This document shows positions 42,161-50,918 of a DNA stretch of 64,000 bases, piece by piece. Numbering within the stretch: the stretch's first letter is position 1; the number at the start of each line of letters is the position of its first letter. The notes under the pieces are model-generated. The model saw nothing but the letters and a program-made list of their open reading frames with translations. It was not told where the DNA came from and made no database searches. The position numbers were made by a program, and so were the translations under genes. This DNA is from Selenomonas sp. GACV-9. GTDB lineage: Bacteria; Bacillota; Negativicutes; Selenomonadales; Selenomonadaceae. The stretch lies in the NCBI GenBank assembly GCA_900116485.1, contig FPAX01000007.1, forward strand, positions 1 to 64,000, in the 5' to 3' direction.

Positions 42161-43643
42161 TTATTTGGATGAAACAGCGAGAAAATATCCAGAAAAAATA
42201 GCTTTTGCAAATGATAAAAGACAGATGACTTTTAGACAATTACGGCAGGAGGCTAGAAAGATTGCTAGGGGAATCATCCAAGAGGATATTTTTCGTCAGC
42301 CTGTCGTAGTTTTTCTAGAAAAAAGTCCGGAATGTGTTGCGGCTTTTATGGGCGCAGCTTACAGCGGAAATTTCTATACCCCATTGGATACACACATGCC
42401 GATGCAACGCGTGGAAAAGATTATGCAAACGTTACAACCGGCGTTGATTATAACAGACGAGATCCATAGAGATAGTGCTGCTCTTTTTTCTGACGATGCA
42501 AAGGTGTTGCTTTATGAAGAACTTTTACAACAGGATATCAATGATGAAACAGTAGACACTGTTAGTCGAAAAGTCACAGACGCGGATGTGTTATATGTAT
42601 TGTTTACATCTGGCTCAACAGGAACCCCGAAAGGAGTCATTATTCCTCAGCGTAGTGTTATTGATTACACGGAATGGTTTGTTCATGAGTTTCAAATAAC
42701 AGAGAAAGACACTTTGGGAAATCAGGCACCGCTATATTTCGATTTGTCGATTCAGGATGTGTATGCTACCTTGAAGTCTGGGTGTACGACTTATTTGATA
42801 GAGAAAGAAAAGTTTGCATTCCCAATTCAGCTGATGGAATATCTAAACGAAAAGCGGATAAATGTAATTATGTGGGTGCCATCCGCGCTGTGTCTGGTAG
42901 CGAATCTCAAAGCTTTACGAGCAGAAAAGTTGCCTGCTTTGCGCATGGTGCTGTTTTGTGGAGAAGTTATGCCCAATAAGCAGTTGAATGCATGGCGTAA
43001 AGTTTTTACTAAAACAACTTTTGTCAATCTCTATGGTCCATCGGAAACTTGTGATGCTTCTACTTATTATGTAGTAGACAGAGCGTTTGCAGATGATGAG
43101 GCTTTACCGATAGGATATCCTTGTAGGAATACAGATATAATCCTTTTAAATGAGGCGAATGAACTGGTGAAGGGCGACGAAGTGGGTGAATTGTGTATCC
43201 GTGGCACGAGTTTATCCTATGGATATTATCAAGATCAGGAAAAGACAGCGGCAGCTTTTGTGCAGAATCCCTTGAACGATTGTTATCCGGAACTTATTTA
43301 TCGAACTGGTGATTTGGTTAAATACAATAAATATGGAGAATTGGAATATATAAGTCGTAAAGATTTTCAAATAAAACATATGGGTCATAGAATTGAGTTA
43401 GGTGAAATAGAAACAGCAGTTTCGTCTATTGATGGGGTGGAACGTTGTTGTTGCGTCTATGATGATAGGCGCAGCAAAATTGTGCTTTTTTATACTGGAA
43501 ATGTTGACGGTCATGAAATAATACAGCAGCTGAAAAGATTGATTCCTGACTACATGTTACCGAACCGAAAGATACAACTTGATGATATGCCATTTAATTT
43601 AAATGGTAAAATTGATCGGGCGGCTTTGAAGGCAAAGTTGTAA
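42138..43643 (+). CDS. Stand-alone adenylation (AMP-binding) enzyme, amino-acid-activating type
   Basis: The 501-residue enzyme has the full core motif set of NRPS/DltA-type adenylation domains: LFTSGSTGTPKG (A3, residues about 154-166), NLYGPSETCDAS (A5), YRTGDLVKYNKYGELEY (A7), and FQIKHMGHRIELGEIE (A8), with the A10 lysine in LNGKIDR. It activates a carboxylic acid with ATP and loads it on a carrier. It looks closer to DltA and NRPS domains than to fatty acyl-CoA ligases. The substrate cannot be predicted reliably by eye. The carrier protein gene follows by 12 bases. Confidence 0.85.
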   Translation: MQMTLVTDYLDETARKYPEKIAFANDKRQMTFRQLRQEARKIARGIIQEDIFRQPVVVFLEKSPECVAAFMGAAYSGNFYTPLDTHMPMQRVEKIMQTLQPALIITDEIHRDSAALFSDDAKVLLYEELLQQDINDETVDTVSRKVTDADVLYVLFTSGSTGTPKGVIIPQRSVIDYTEWFVHEFQITEKDTLGNQAPLYFDLSIQDVYATLKSGCTTYLIEKEKFAFPIQLMEYLNEKRINVIMWVPSALCLVANLKALRAEKLPALRMVLFCGEVMPNKQLNAWRKVFTKTTFVNLYGPSETCDASTYYVVDRAFADDEALPIGYPCRNTDIILLNEANELVKGDEVGELCIRGTSLSYGYYQDQEKTAAAFVQNPLNDCYPELIYRTGDLVKYNKYGELEYISRKDFQIKHMGHRIELGEIETAVSSIDGVERCCCVYDDRRSKIVLFYTGNVDGHEIIQQLKRLIPDYMLPNRKIQLDDMPFNLNGKIDRAALKAKL

Positions 43644-43655
43644 AGGAGAATTACC

Positions 43656-43892
43656 ATGAATAATTTAGAGTGTAAAATAATAGATATTATTAAGGCATTT
43701 AATGATGAGATTCCAACAGATGTAAATGAAGATTTATTGCATGGAGGTTATATTGATTCATTTGATATTGTAAATATAGTGGCTGATTTTGAGGCGGATT
43801 TTAAGATTGAAATCAAACCGGAGGACATAGTGCCAGAGAATTTTAATACTATAAGACATATGGTAAAAATGATGGAGAGATATTGTGAGTGA
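43656..43892 (+). CDS. Acyl/peptidyl carrier protein
   Basis: The 78-residue protein has the carrier four-helix pattern and the phosphopantetheine attachment site in GGYIDSFDIVN, with Ser35 after Asp. AAAGGAG precedes the ATG. Placed right after the adenylation enzyme, it is its likely partner rather than the housekeeping AcpP. It is the last gene of this transcriptional run; AT-rich sequence follows (43893-44057) with no clear terminator. Confidence 0.87.
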   Translation: MNNLECKIIDIIKAFNDEIPTDVNEDLLHGGYIDSFDIVNIVADFEADFKIEIKPEDIVPENFNTIRHMVKMMERYCE

Positions 43893-44057
43893 TGGTAGGA
43901 TAATTATTTGTTTGACTGATAATTGATTGAACTGGTTGGTGCTTTTTTTGATGTGTGTAATTGTTATGTGCTTTTGCATGTATTGAATATTTGATGTTAT
44001 CGATATTTTGTAGTCGGTTATTATAGAAAAGGTTGTATAAAAAGTTGTCTGGCTCTG

Positions 44058-44486
44058 ATGTTTTTAGGGGTAGTTTTACTGCTGCCAATGTGGTGCTTGA
44101 ATGAGCATAAAGCGTTGGATGATGGTACATATAAATATGCACTCTTGTGGCTATATACGGGGATGTTTGTGGCTTTTATAATGTTGTTTTCATTTGGGAT
44201 GATTGACTATCCGTATTTAAATGATTTGAATATTGAAGTAGTAGACGTTGAATCTAATATTGGGAATATGACTGTCCAAAGTATTGTTCTATATTTTACG
44301 ATGTTAGGATATGTTGCAAATTTGACATATTTTCAAATGCCAATTAACGATAAAATAAATCTGTTGATTAGTAATGCTGGGTGGATGATGCCTCTTCAAA
44401 TAATTGTTATTGTCAGTATGGTGGTTTTGATGTTTTTTGCAGTGCCTAGGTTGGTGAGGGGACTGTATAAAGATTTTTTTGCTTAA
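44058..44486 (+). CDS. Small membrane protein, unknown function
   Basis: Not recognised. The 142-residue frame has four hydrophobic segments (MFLGVVLLLPMW, LYTGMFVAFIMLFSFG, SIVLYFTMLGYVANLTYF, IIVIVSMVVLMFFAVP) and a basic C-terminus, the pattern of a small integral membrane protein. No ribosome binding site is seen before the ATG at 44058, so the start is uncertain or the gene is a remnant. Base composition matches the AT-rich island. Gap 44487-44606 has no other feature. Confidence 0.5.
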   Translation: MFLGVVLLLPMWCLNEHKALDDGTYKYALLWLYTGMFVAFIMLFSFGMIDYPYLNDLNIEVVDVESNIGNMTVQSIVLYFTMLGYVANLTYFQMPINDKINLLISNAGWMMPLQIIVIVSMVVLMFFAVPRLVRGLYKDFFA

Positions 44487-44606
44487 TACACAAATGAAAA
44501 CATATGGAATATCTTAGGTGTAGATTGTTAGTTGATATAACTGATATTTTTAAGGATGAAATAAGTGGATTCGGATTGATTATGCAGCTTTGAGGAGATC
44601 GTTGTT

Positions 44607-45635
44607 ATGAGGATTACTGATGTAAAATTAACGAATTATACTGTATTTGAAGATATGCCAATGTCTTTTGCCCCAGGGATAAATATTTTTATTGGCAAGA
44701 ATGGTACAGGCAAGACTCATTTGATGAAGCTGCTGTATTCTGCAGGAATGTGTGCGAATGGACGCATAACTTTCCCGAATAAATTGGTGCGCACGATGAT
44801 GCCTTTGGACTGGCAAATCAGCAGACTTGTAAGCCGACATCGTGGTAATCGTTCGGCTGATATACAGATTACAGCTATTGGGGATGCCCCTTCGGCAAAG
44901 GCACAGTTGAAGATGAATTTTCATGCCAAAACGAAAAAGTGGGAAGCTGACGTGTTTGGTGTGGAAAAATGGGAGAAGCTTTTTGCATCAGACAGTATGG
45001 TGTTTATTCCTGCAAAGGAAGTGCTATCGAATAATTACAATCTTTCAGCTGCTGTAGAACGCGGTAATGTTCGATTTGATGATACGTATCTGGATATACT
45101 CAATGCTGCTAAGGTAGATATCAGTGTGGGTAGAGATGCGAAAGATAAGAGCAGGATGCTGAAGGATATAGAAAAAATGTTAGGTGGCAAGGTCTTATAT
45201 GATGCCAACAAGGACACTTTTTTCTTGAGGGTAGCTGGTTCTAAACAAGAATTCAGTCTGGTCTCTGAAGGAGTAAGGAAGCTGGCTTTGTTGTGGACTT
45301 TGGTAAAAAATGGTGCGGTGGATAATAATTCTGTTTTATTTTGGGATGAACCGGAGGCGAATATTAATCCATCATCGATTCCAATCATCACAAACTTATT
45401 GTTGGCATTGCAACGAAATGGTGTACAGGTTTTTATTTCCACCCACGATTATTTTTTGAGTAAGTATTTAGATGTTAATAGCAAAGACACTGATTCAGTG
45501 AAGTATCATTCGTTGTATTATGATGGTGGACAGTTATGTTGTGAATCATCTGAGCAATTCACGTTATTGAAGCATAATGCAATCATGGAAACGTTCGTTT
45601 CTTTGTATCGTGATGAGGTGGAGGCAGCTTTTTGA
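44607..45635 (+). CDS. AAA-family ATPase (AAA15/21, OLD-like) of a possible defence pair
   Basis: The 342-residue protein is an ABC-class ATPase of the kind found in many antiphage systems. Walker A GKNGTGKTH is at residues 30-38, an ABC-signature-like SEGVRKLALLW at about 217, Walker B VLFWDEPEANINPSS at about 242, and an H-loop STHDYF after it. There is no transmembrane region or TOPRIM domain. GAGGAG precedes the ATG. The following gene starts at the last base of the stop codon, so the two are coupled. Confidence 0.85.
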   Translation: MRITDVKLTNYTVFEDMPMSFAPGINIFIGKNGTGKTHLMKLLYSAGMCANGRITFPNKLVRTMMPLDWQISRLVSRHRGNRSADIQITAIGDAPSAKAQLKMNFHAKTKKWEADVFGVEKWEKLFASDSMVFIPAKEVLSNNYNLSAAVERGNVRFDDTYLDILNAAKVDISVGRDAKDKSRMLKDIEKMLGGKVLYDANKDTFFLRVAGSKQEFSLVSEGVRKLALLWTLVKNGAVDNNSVLFWDEPEANINPSSIPIITNLLLALQRNGVQVFISTHDYFLSKYLDVNSKDTDSVKYHSLYYDGGQLCCESSEQFTLLKHNAIMETFVSLYRDEVEAAF

Positions 45636-46168
45636 TGAGTAAGGTGATTACGGAATCTGAGGTTGATTTTGGCCCGTTTCAAGAGGATGATTTATTTCAT
45701 ATTGAAGAATCGCAGTTGTATCAATCGTTGGGGGCTGGGCTGAAAACAGTAGAGTTTATTTTTTTGAGGAATGAAGGGAAGAATATAGTACTGTTAGAAG
45801 CAAAGAAAACATGCCCCAATGAAGAGAACAAAGAGGAATCAGAGGAAAAGAGAATCAAATATGAAGAATATTTTGCGGATATTACACAAAAAGTGGAGGA
45901 TTCTGTGAATGTGTTCATTGCAGCTATCTTGGGGAGATATCCTGATAAGGAAGAGCTGGGACACAATTTCTATGATAAGGTACATATGAGATTCGCAAAG
46001 TTAACATTTGCTTTGGTGATAACCTCTCCTGAGGCAGAAGAGGCATGGATGATGGGACCAAAAGCAGAGTTGGAACGAAGATTATTGCGACTGAGAAAAA
46101 TATGGAAACTAGACATTGTAGTAATAAATCGCACAACTGCGCAGAAACGAGGCTTGATTAGCGTTTAG
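45635..46168 (+). CDS. Partner of the AAA ATPase, possible PD-(D/E)xK nuclease fold
   Basis: The 177-residue protein is not a family I know. Glu40 followed by beta strands and the LLEAKK sequence (Glu56-x-Lys58), about 16 residues later, matches the spacing of the PD-(D/E)xK nuclease core. A middle helical segment (EEKRIKYEEYFADITQKVEDSV) is rich in charge. The ATG at 45635 overlaps the ATPase stop; a TTG at 45632 is also possible. A nuclease or effector role is inferred from the coupled ATPase. Confidence 0.6.
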   Translation: MSKVITESEVDFGPFQEDDLFHIEESQLYQSLGAGLKTVEFIFLRNEGKNIVLLEAKKTCPNEENKEESEEKRIKYEEYFADITQKVEDSVNVFIAAILGRYPDKEELGHNFYDKVHMRFAKLTFALVITSPEAEEAWMMGPKAELERRLLRLRKIWKLDIVVINRTTAQKRGLISV

Positions 46169-46253
46169 AGTCAAGATCGTTTGTTGATTGGGCGTAGCAG
46201 GAATAGTACGTTTTCGGTTATCGTTAGTCATCTGGGATGTTGGAGGTCAAGGA

Positions 46254-48287
46254 ATGTTTTCGTGGTTTTGGGCAGGATTACAGCAGGATATCAAGCTGGT
46301 ACTTTTGGCTCCGGCGGTTTGTGCGCTTTTTCGGCTGGCGTTCATATTGGTTTATGGGCCGAAGAAGAGTCCTGCGGGGGAGTGGCGTAAGTGGTTTACA
46401 TGTTTCCGCTATGGTTTTTGGTGGGGCATGGATTTCAATGCTTATGTGTATCTGTATCTGCTGGTGCTGGTTTCATTACCGGCGGCATTCATACCGGCGT
46501 ATCATGCTCTGAGCGACACTGTGCGTCTTGTGGGGGTGACGGCGTATCTGGTGGTCTTGTATACGGCCTTTATGGGAAAGATGATCTTCTATTATCATTT
46601 CCATGATACTTTCAATCCGACAATGAAGCTGGGACGTAATGCAGATAAGAAGAATTTCATCGATATCTTCTTCAATCAGAATCATGGTACATGGATCCTT
46701 CTCGGCTACATTCCCTATACCTGGCTGAGCTGGCAGGCAGGCAGCTGCCTGCTTCAGCTGCCGAGCCTGCCATATCTGTCCTTTTCGTCGTCATGGTTGC
46801 AGTATGGGCTCAATACGGTAGTATTCTTGGCTGCGGTGCTGTTCTTTTATTGGCTGCGTTATGGCGGTACGCTGCGCCATCGTCAGAAACCAGAGTGGGA
46901 TGAGGTCCCGCCAATCGTTAAGGATGATATGTTCATGGGCAAGGCTACGGTGGATGACCTGATTGCCTTTGAGCTAGCGTGCAAGCGTAAGGTCAGTGAG
47001 GCGCTTCAGCATACGGATGATGAGGCTCTTGAGGTTTTGCAGCCAGTCCTTTCCTCAAAGCAGCTGTTTTCGGAAAGCATGTGGGCACCTTTCAAGCATC
47101 AGGCAAAGGGGCCTAGGATCAGCAAGCCCAAGCATATCTTTTTCCTCTTGGCTGAGAGTCATGGACAGGCTCCCTTTGATGCTCCCTATGGGTATCTGAA
47201 TCTGATGGCAGCAAGCTGTCGTTACCGCAGCCAGGCGCATACGGTGGTTATGGATAATTTCTTGCCTGCGGGCATGATTTCCCAGCCGTCACTGGTCAGT
47301 CTGCTGGCTGGTATCTATGATGCAGATATGGAACTCAACGAGAACAAGGCGTTCTGGTACGGAAATATCCCTATATCGCTGCCATTGCAGTTGAAACGGC
47401 TGGGGTACCGGACAGAGTTCTGGTATGGTGGCGGCCTCAACTGGGGCAGCTTGGAGCATTTCGTGCCAGCCATCGGGTTTGATGCCTGGCATGGAGGCCC
47501 GGACTTCTGTCCGCAAGGCTCACCGAAGACTTGGCTCGGTGTCTACGACCATATCTTCCTTGAGCAGGCCGCGAAAATAATCCGGAAGGAGGATGTGGAG
47601 CAGCCGGTGTTCCATTTCCTTTATACGACGTCTAATCATGGCCCGTATAATATGCCCTATGCTGAGTATGGATTCTCGGCAGGAAAGGTCATGCCCGATG
47701 CCCCGGAGGCCCTGCTGAAACATGGCAAGATGATGAAACAGATGGCTGGTATCTGGTATGCGGATCAAGCACTGATCAAGTTTGTCGAGGAGATGCAGAC
47801 GGCATATCCGGACAGCCTGTTCGTTGTGACTGGTGACCATACCACGGGGCTTATTCCGTTCCAGTGCGGTGTGGTTGGCCGCACGGAGCCGAATCTGCGT
47901 GAGCGGGTATTGACGTCCTTTGCCATGTCGCACCCCGAGCTTACTGCGGACATGCTGGCAGGGAATACGATTGGCGGTCATATGAACATCATGCCGACGC
48001 TGTTTGAGCTCATTGCACCGGCAGGCTTTACGTATCATTCGATTGCCAGCTCGCTGACGGAGCCTGTCGACCATGTCGTCACGCCGTATTGCTGGATGAC
48101 ACGCGATTGGATTGGTGATTATCGGGATGGCTTGTCACAGCAATTGGCAGTCTCGGAAGGATTGCTGCCATTTGCGCGTGACGGCGAGCAGTTCCGTGCG
48201 GAGCGCGATGCCTGGTGCGAGCTGACTGGTTGGCTGGTGCGCCATCCGGAACTGCTCGATGATGCCGGGCGCGGGCAGATGGTATGA
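46254..48287 (+). CDS. LtaS-like sulfatase-fold membrane transferase (second copy)
   Basis: The 677-residue protein is a paralogue of the one at 24764: five N-terminal membrane segments and a sulfatase-fold domain with HIFFLLAESHGQAP, TTSNHGPYN and VTGDHTTGLIP. At the expected nucleophile position, the first copy has Thr in GEYTAIA; here the aligned residue is Ser (GMISQPS). The start at 46254 follows GGAGG by seven bases; a longer frame from 46188 is unsupported. Base composition returns to the genomic GC level from about this gene. Phosphoglycerol or phosphoethanolamine transfer to a surface glycan is the general expectation. Confidence 0.82.
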   Translation: MFSWFWAGLQQDIKLVLLAPAVCALFRLAFILVYGPKKSPAGEWRKWFTCFRYGFWWGMDFNAYVYLYLLVLVSLPAAFIPAYHALSDTVRLVGVTAYLVVLYTAFMGKMIFYYHFHDTFNPTMKLGRNADKKNFIDIFFNQNHGTWILLGYIPYTWLSWQAGSCLLQLPSLPYLSFSSSWLQYGLNTVVFLAAVLFFYWLRYGGTLRHRQKPEWDEVPPIVKDDMFMGKATVDDLIAFELACKRKVSEALQHTDDEALEVLQPVLSSKQLFSESMWAPFKHQAKGPRISKPKHIFFLLAESHGQAPFDAPYGYLNLMAASCRYRSQAHTVVMDNFLPAGMISQPSLVSLLAGIYDADMELNENKAFWYGNIPISLPLQLKRLGYRTEFWYGGGLNWGSLEHFVPAIGFDAWHGGPDFCPQGSPKTWLGVYDHIFLEQAAKIIRKEDVEQPVFHFLYTTSNHGPYNMPYAEYGFSAGKVMPDAPEALLKHGKMMKQMAGIWYADQALIKFVEEMQTAYPDSLFVVTGDHTTGLIPFQCGVVGRTEPNLRERVLTSFAMSHPELTADMLAGNTIGGHMNIMPTLFELIAPAGFTYHSIASSLTEPVDHVVTPYCWMTRDWIGDYRDGLSQQLAVSEGLLPFARDGEQFRAERDAWCELTGWLVRHPELLDDAGRGQMV

Positions 48288-48316
48288 TGTGACTATGAGA
48301 TTTGTTGTGGTTGGTG

Positions 48317-48322
48317 TATAAT
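48317..48322 (+). promoter_or_regulatory. Extended -10 element before the 48.3 kb hairpin
   Basis: TGTATAAT with no good -35. It lies a few bases upstream of the hairpin, so a transcript from it would begin with the hairpin, or it may be a chance match. Confidence 0.3.
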
Positions 48323-48330
48323 AGGTTTTG

Positions 48331-48357
48331 GCCCGGTGCTTTTGGCGCCGGGCTTTT
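48331..48357 (+). terminator. Terminator after the second LtaS-like gene
   Basis: GCCCGGTGC and GGCGCCGGGC form a strong stem with T4, followed by TTTG. Confidence 0.8.
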
Positions 48358-48402
48358 GCAGGTAGTTTACAGAATCAAGGATTAGGATAGGAGAAGTAAA
48401 GT

Positions 48403-49158
48403 ATGCAGGTTTCGGTGCTGGCCAGTGGCAGCAAGGGCAACGCGGTCTATGTGGAGATGGATGGATGTCGGCTGCTTATCGATGCAGGTATCAGTGCGAC
48501 GCGGATCAAGAAGGCTCTTGCGGCACTGGATGTGGATGCGGCGACCCTTGACGGCGTGCTGATCACCCATGAGCATCGCGACCATATTGCAGGGCTTACG
48601 ACGCTGTCGAAGTGGTATCATCTGCCCATCTTCACGCGGCGGGCAACGTTTGAGCATATGAGCTGCCGGGCGCAGCTGCCAGCTGAGTGCCTTTGTCCGA
48701 TTGAGGATGGTTTTCGGCTGAACGGCGTGCAGGTTATGCCGTTTTCTACCTCCCATGATGCAGCTGACCCCGTGGGCTATCGCATCCAGGGCTCGAAGTG
48801 CATGGCGCTGGCGACGGATCTCGGTTTCGTGACGGCGAGCGTGCAGGCGGCGATTGACGGCGCTGACGTACTGGTGCTTGAGGCGAATCATGATCCTGAG
48901 GTGCTGAAGAATGGCTCGTATCCGTGGCCTCTCAAGCGGCGCATCCTGTCGAACCGCGGCCATCTGGCCAATTCGGATGCGGCCTGGGCGCTGGCACGGC
49001 TGCGCAAGCAGCCTGAGAAGGTTTTCCTCGCGCATCTGTCGGAGGAAAACAACAGGCCGGAGCTGGCGAAGGACACGGTACAGGGAATCCTTTCCCGTCA
49101 GGGCATTGCCATCGACTTTGCGGTGACGAGCCAGACGGAGACGGTGTCGATGATGTGA
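48403..49158 (+). CDS. walJ: MBL-fold metallo-hydrolase WalJ/YycJ
   Basis: The 251-residue metallo-beta-lactamase fold protein starts VSVLASGSKGNAVYVE and has LITHEHRDHIAGL, the HxHxDH zinc motif, plus STSHDAADPVGYR. WalJ is normally found next to htrA and rlmH in Firmicutes, as here, and has been linked to DNA replication or cell-wall coordination as a 5'-3' exonuclease-like enzyme. walR and walK are not in the window. AGGAGA precedes the ATG. Confidence 0.9.
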   Translation: MQVSVLASGSKGNAVYVEMDGCRLLIDAGISATRIKKALAALDVDAATLDGVLITHEHRDHIAGLTTLSKWYHLPIFTRRATFEHMSCRAQLPAECLCPIEDGFRLNGVQVMPFSTSHDAADPVGYRIQGSKCMALATDLGFVTASVQAAIDGADVLVLEANHDPEVLKNGSYPWPLKRRILSNRGHLANSDAAWALARLRKQPEKVFLAHLSEENNRPELAKDTVQGILSRQGIAIDFAVTSQTETVSMM

Positions 49159-49179
49159 TTCTAATTTGGAGGGATTTTT

Positions 49180-50316
49180 ATGAAATCGTTCTTTCATGTA
49201 AATAGCAGCAAGAAACAGAAGAATATTATCGGAGCTTTGCTGATTGCCATGTCGGTAGTCTCGTTCTCGGGCTGCTCGGCGGGAACTTCGGCGGATAATA
49301 CAACGTCGTCGGGAGCGGCTGCGGTAGCGCAGCAGACAGCGGCTAATGAAGCGAACCTGTCGGATGCGCGCAACACGCCAGTGGTGCGCGCGGCCAAGGC
49401 AGTGGGGCCGACGGTGGTCGGCATCACGAACAAGGCCATTGCCCGTGACTGGTTCAACAATCCTGTGGAGACCGAGGGCGTGGGCTCAGGTGTCATCTTC
49501 AAGAATGATGATGGCAAGAGCTATATCGTGACGAATAACCATGTGATCAGCGGTGCTAAGGAAATCATCGTCTCTTTGTCAGACGGCCGCAGCCTCAAGG
49601 GCAAGCTGGTCGGTGCTGATGAGATGACGGATCTGGCAGTTGTACGTGTGGACGACGGCAAGTTGCCAGCAGCAGAGTTTGCGGATTCGGACAAGATCGT
49701 GGTCGGCGAGCCGGCCATTGCCATCGGCAATCCGATGGGCCTGGAGTTCCAGGGCAGTGTGACCAGTGGCGTCATCAGTGCCCTGAACCGCACCCTTGAC
49801 ATCAGCGACAAGCGCGTGAAACTCCTGCAGACCGATGCGGCCATCAACCCGGGCAACTCGGGTGGTGCTCTGGTCAATGCGGACGGCAAGGTCATCGGCA
49901 TCAACAGTGCCAAGGTCGCTGCCAATGGTGTCGAGGGCATGGGGTTTGCCATCCCGACGAATACGGTGCAGAACGTCATCGATGAGATCATGAGCAAGGG
50001 CTATGTGGCCCGTCCGTATCTTGGCGTCACGGTCTTCGATCCGCAGACGGCTGGCCGCTATGGCTATCAGCTCAACATCGACAAGGGCGTCTATGTATTC
50101 CAGCTCACCCTTAACGGCCCGAGCGGCAAGGCTGGCCTGCAGCGTGGTGACATCATCCTGAAGCTCAACGGCGAGGAGACGAACAGCGTCTCAGATCTGC
50201 GCGCCAAGATTGCCGAGCATAAGGTCGGCGATACGGTCAAGGTGACGTACGACCGCAATGGTGCCGAGCGCACGGTGGACGTGGTGCTCGAGGAAATGCC
50301 GCAGGATAACAAGTAA
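49180..50316 (+). CDS. htrA: HtrA-family serine protease, lipoprotein form
   Basis: The 378-residue protease has a lipoprotein-like signal with FSGC lipobox at about residues 29-32, so it probably is tethered on the outer face of the inner membrane or in the periplasm. The catalytic triad is His in NNHVISG, Asp in TDLAVVRVD and Ser in NPGNSGGALV. One PDZ domain follows (GVYVFQLTLNGPSGKAGLQRG). It degrades or refolds damaged envelope proteins. It overlaps rlmH by one base (TAATG). Confidence 0.92.
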   Translation: MKSFFHVNSSKKQKNIIGALLIAMSVVSFSGCSAGTSADNTTSSGAAAVAQQTAANEANLSDARNTPVVRAAKAVGPTVVGITNKAIARDWFNNPVETEGVGSGVIFKNDDGKSYIVTNNHVISGAKEIIVSLSDGRSLKGKLVGADEMTDLAVVRVDDGKLPAAEFADSDKIVVGEPAIAIGNPMGLEFQGSVTSGVISALNRTLDISDKRVKLLQTDAAINPGNSGGALVNADGKVIGINSAKVAANGVEGMGFAIPTNTVQNVIDEIMSKGYVARPYLGVTVFDPQTAGRYGYQLNIDKGVYVFQLTLNGPSGKAGLQRGDIILKLNGEETNSVSDLRAKIAEHKVGDTVKVTYDRNGAERTVDVVLEEMPQDNK

Positions 50317-50795
50317 TGAAGATTACGATTGTCTGTGCAGGCAAGATCAAGGAAAAATATCTGAGTGTGGGCATCGCAGAGTTCATGAAGCGTTTGCGGC
50401 CCTTTGCTCAGGTGGAAATCAAGGAAATCCACGAGGAAAAGATGCCCGATGAGCCATCGGCTGCTGAGAAGGAGCAGGTGCTGGCCAAGGAGGGCGAGAA
50501 ACTCCTGCGGCTCGTACCCGCGGGCAGCTATCTGTTCGTGCTCGATGTGTACGGCAAGGAAATGCCATCGGAAAAGCTGGCGGAGAAGATTGACCAGCTC
50601 GGTATCCAGGGGCGCAGCAATATCACGTTCCTGATTGGCGGTGCCTTTGGCCTGTCCAAGGAGGTGCGGGCGGCTGCCGATGAGAAGCTCAGTTTCTCGC
50701 AGCTGACGTTCACGCATCAGATGGTACGGCTGCTGCTGGTCGAGCAGATTTACCGCTGTTTCAAGATCAATCGTGGCGAGAAATATCATTGGTGA
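50316..50795 (+). CDS. rlmH: 23S rRNA pseudouridine-1915 N3-methyltransferase
   Basis: The 159-residue SPOUT methyltransferase starts KITIVCAGKIKEKYL and has the C-terminal knot motif FLIGGAFGLSKEV, followed by LSFSQLTFTHQMVRLLLVEQIYR. Length (about 159) fits the family exactly. It is the last gene of the walJ-htrA-rlmH run. Confidence 0.95.
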   Translation: MKITIVCAGKIKEKYLSVGIAEFMKRLRPFAQVEIKEIHEEKMPDEPSAAEKEQVLAKEGEKLLRLVPAGSYLFVLDVYGKEMPSEKLAEKIDQLGIQGRSNITFLIGGAFGLSKEVRAAADEKLSFSQLTFTHQMVRLLLVEQIYRCFKINRGEKYHW

Positions 50796-50796
50796 G

Positions 50797-50827
50797 GAAA
50801 GCCTTCCCCTGCGGGGGAGGGCTTTTG
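50797..50827 (+). terminator. Terminator after rlmH
   Basis: AAAGCCTTCCCC and GGGGAGGGCTTTT form the stem with a short loop, then T-rich sequence. Confidence 0.82.
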
Positions 50828-50836
50828 TTCTTGGTG

Positions 50837-50863
50837 TTGTTCCACGATGTTTTGTGGTATGAT
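50837..50863 (+). promoter_or_regulatory. Promoter of the xpaC-telA pair
   Basis: TTGTTC (50837-50842), a short 15-base spacer, and TATGAT (50858-50863) preceded by the extended TGG. Confidence 0.45.
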
Positions 50864-50918
50864 ATAAATGTCGTTTTTGTTATTTTTTTTCGTGAGACGG
50901 CAGGGAGGAATTGTCGCT

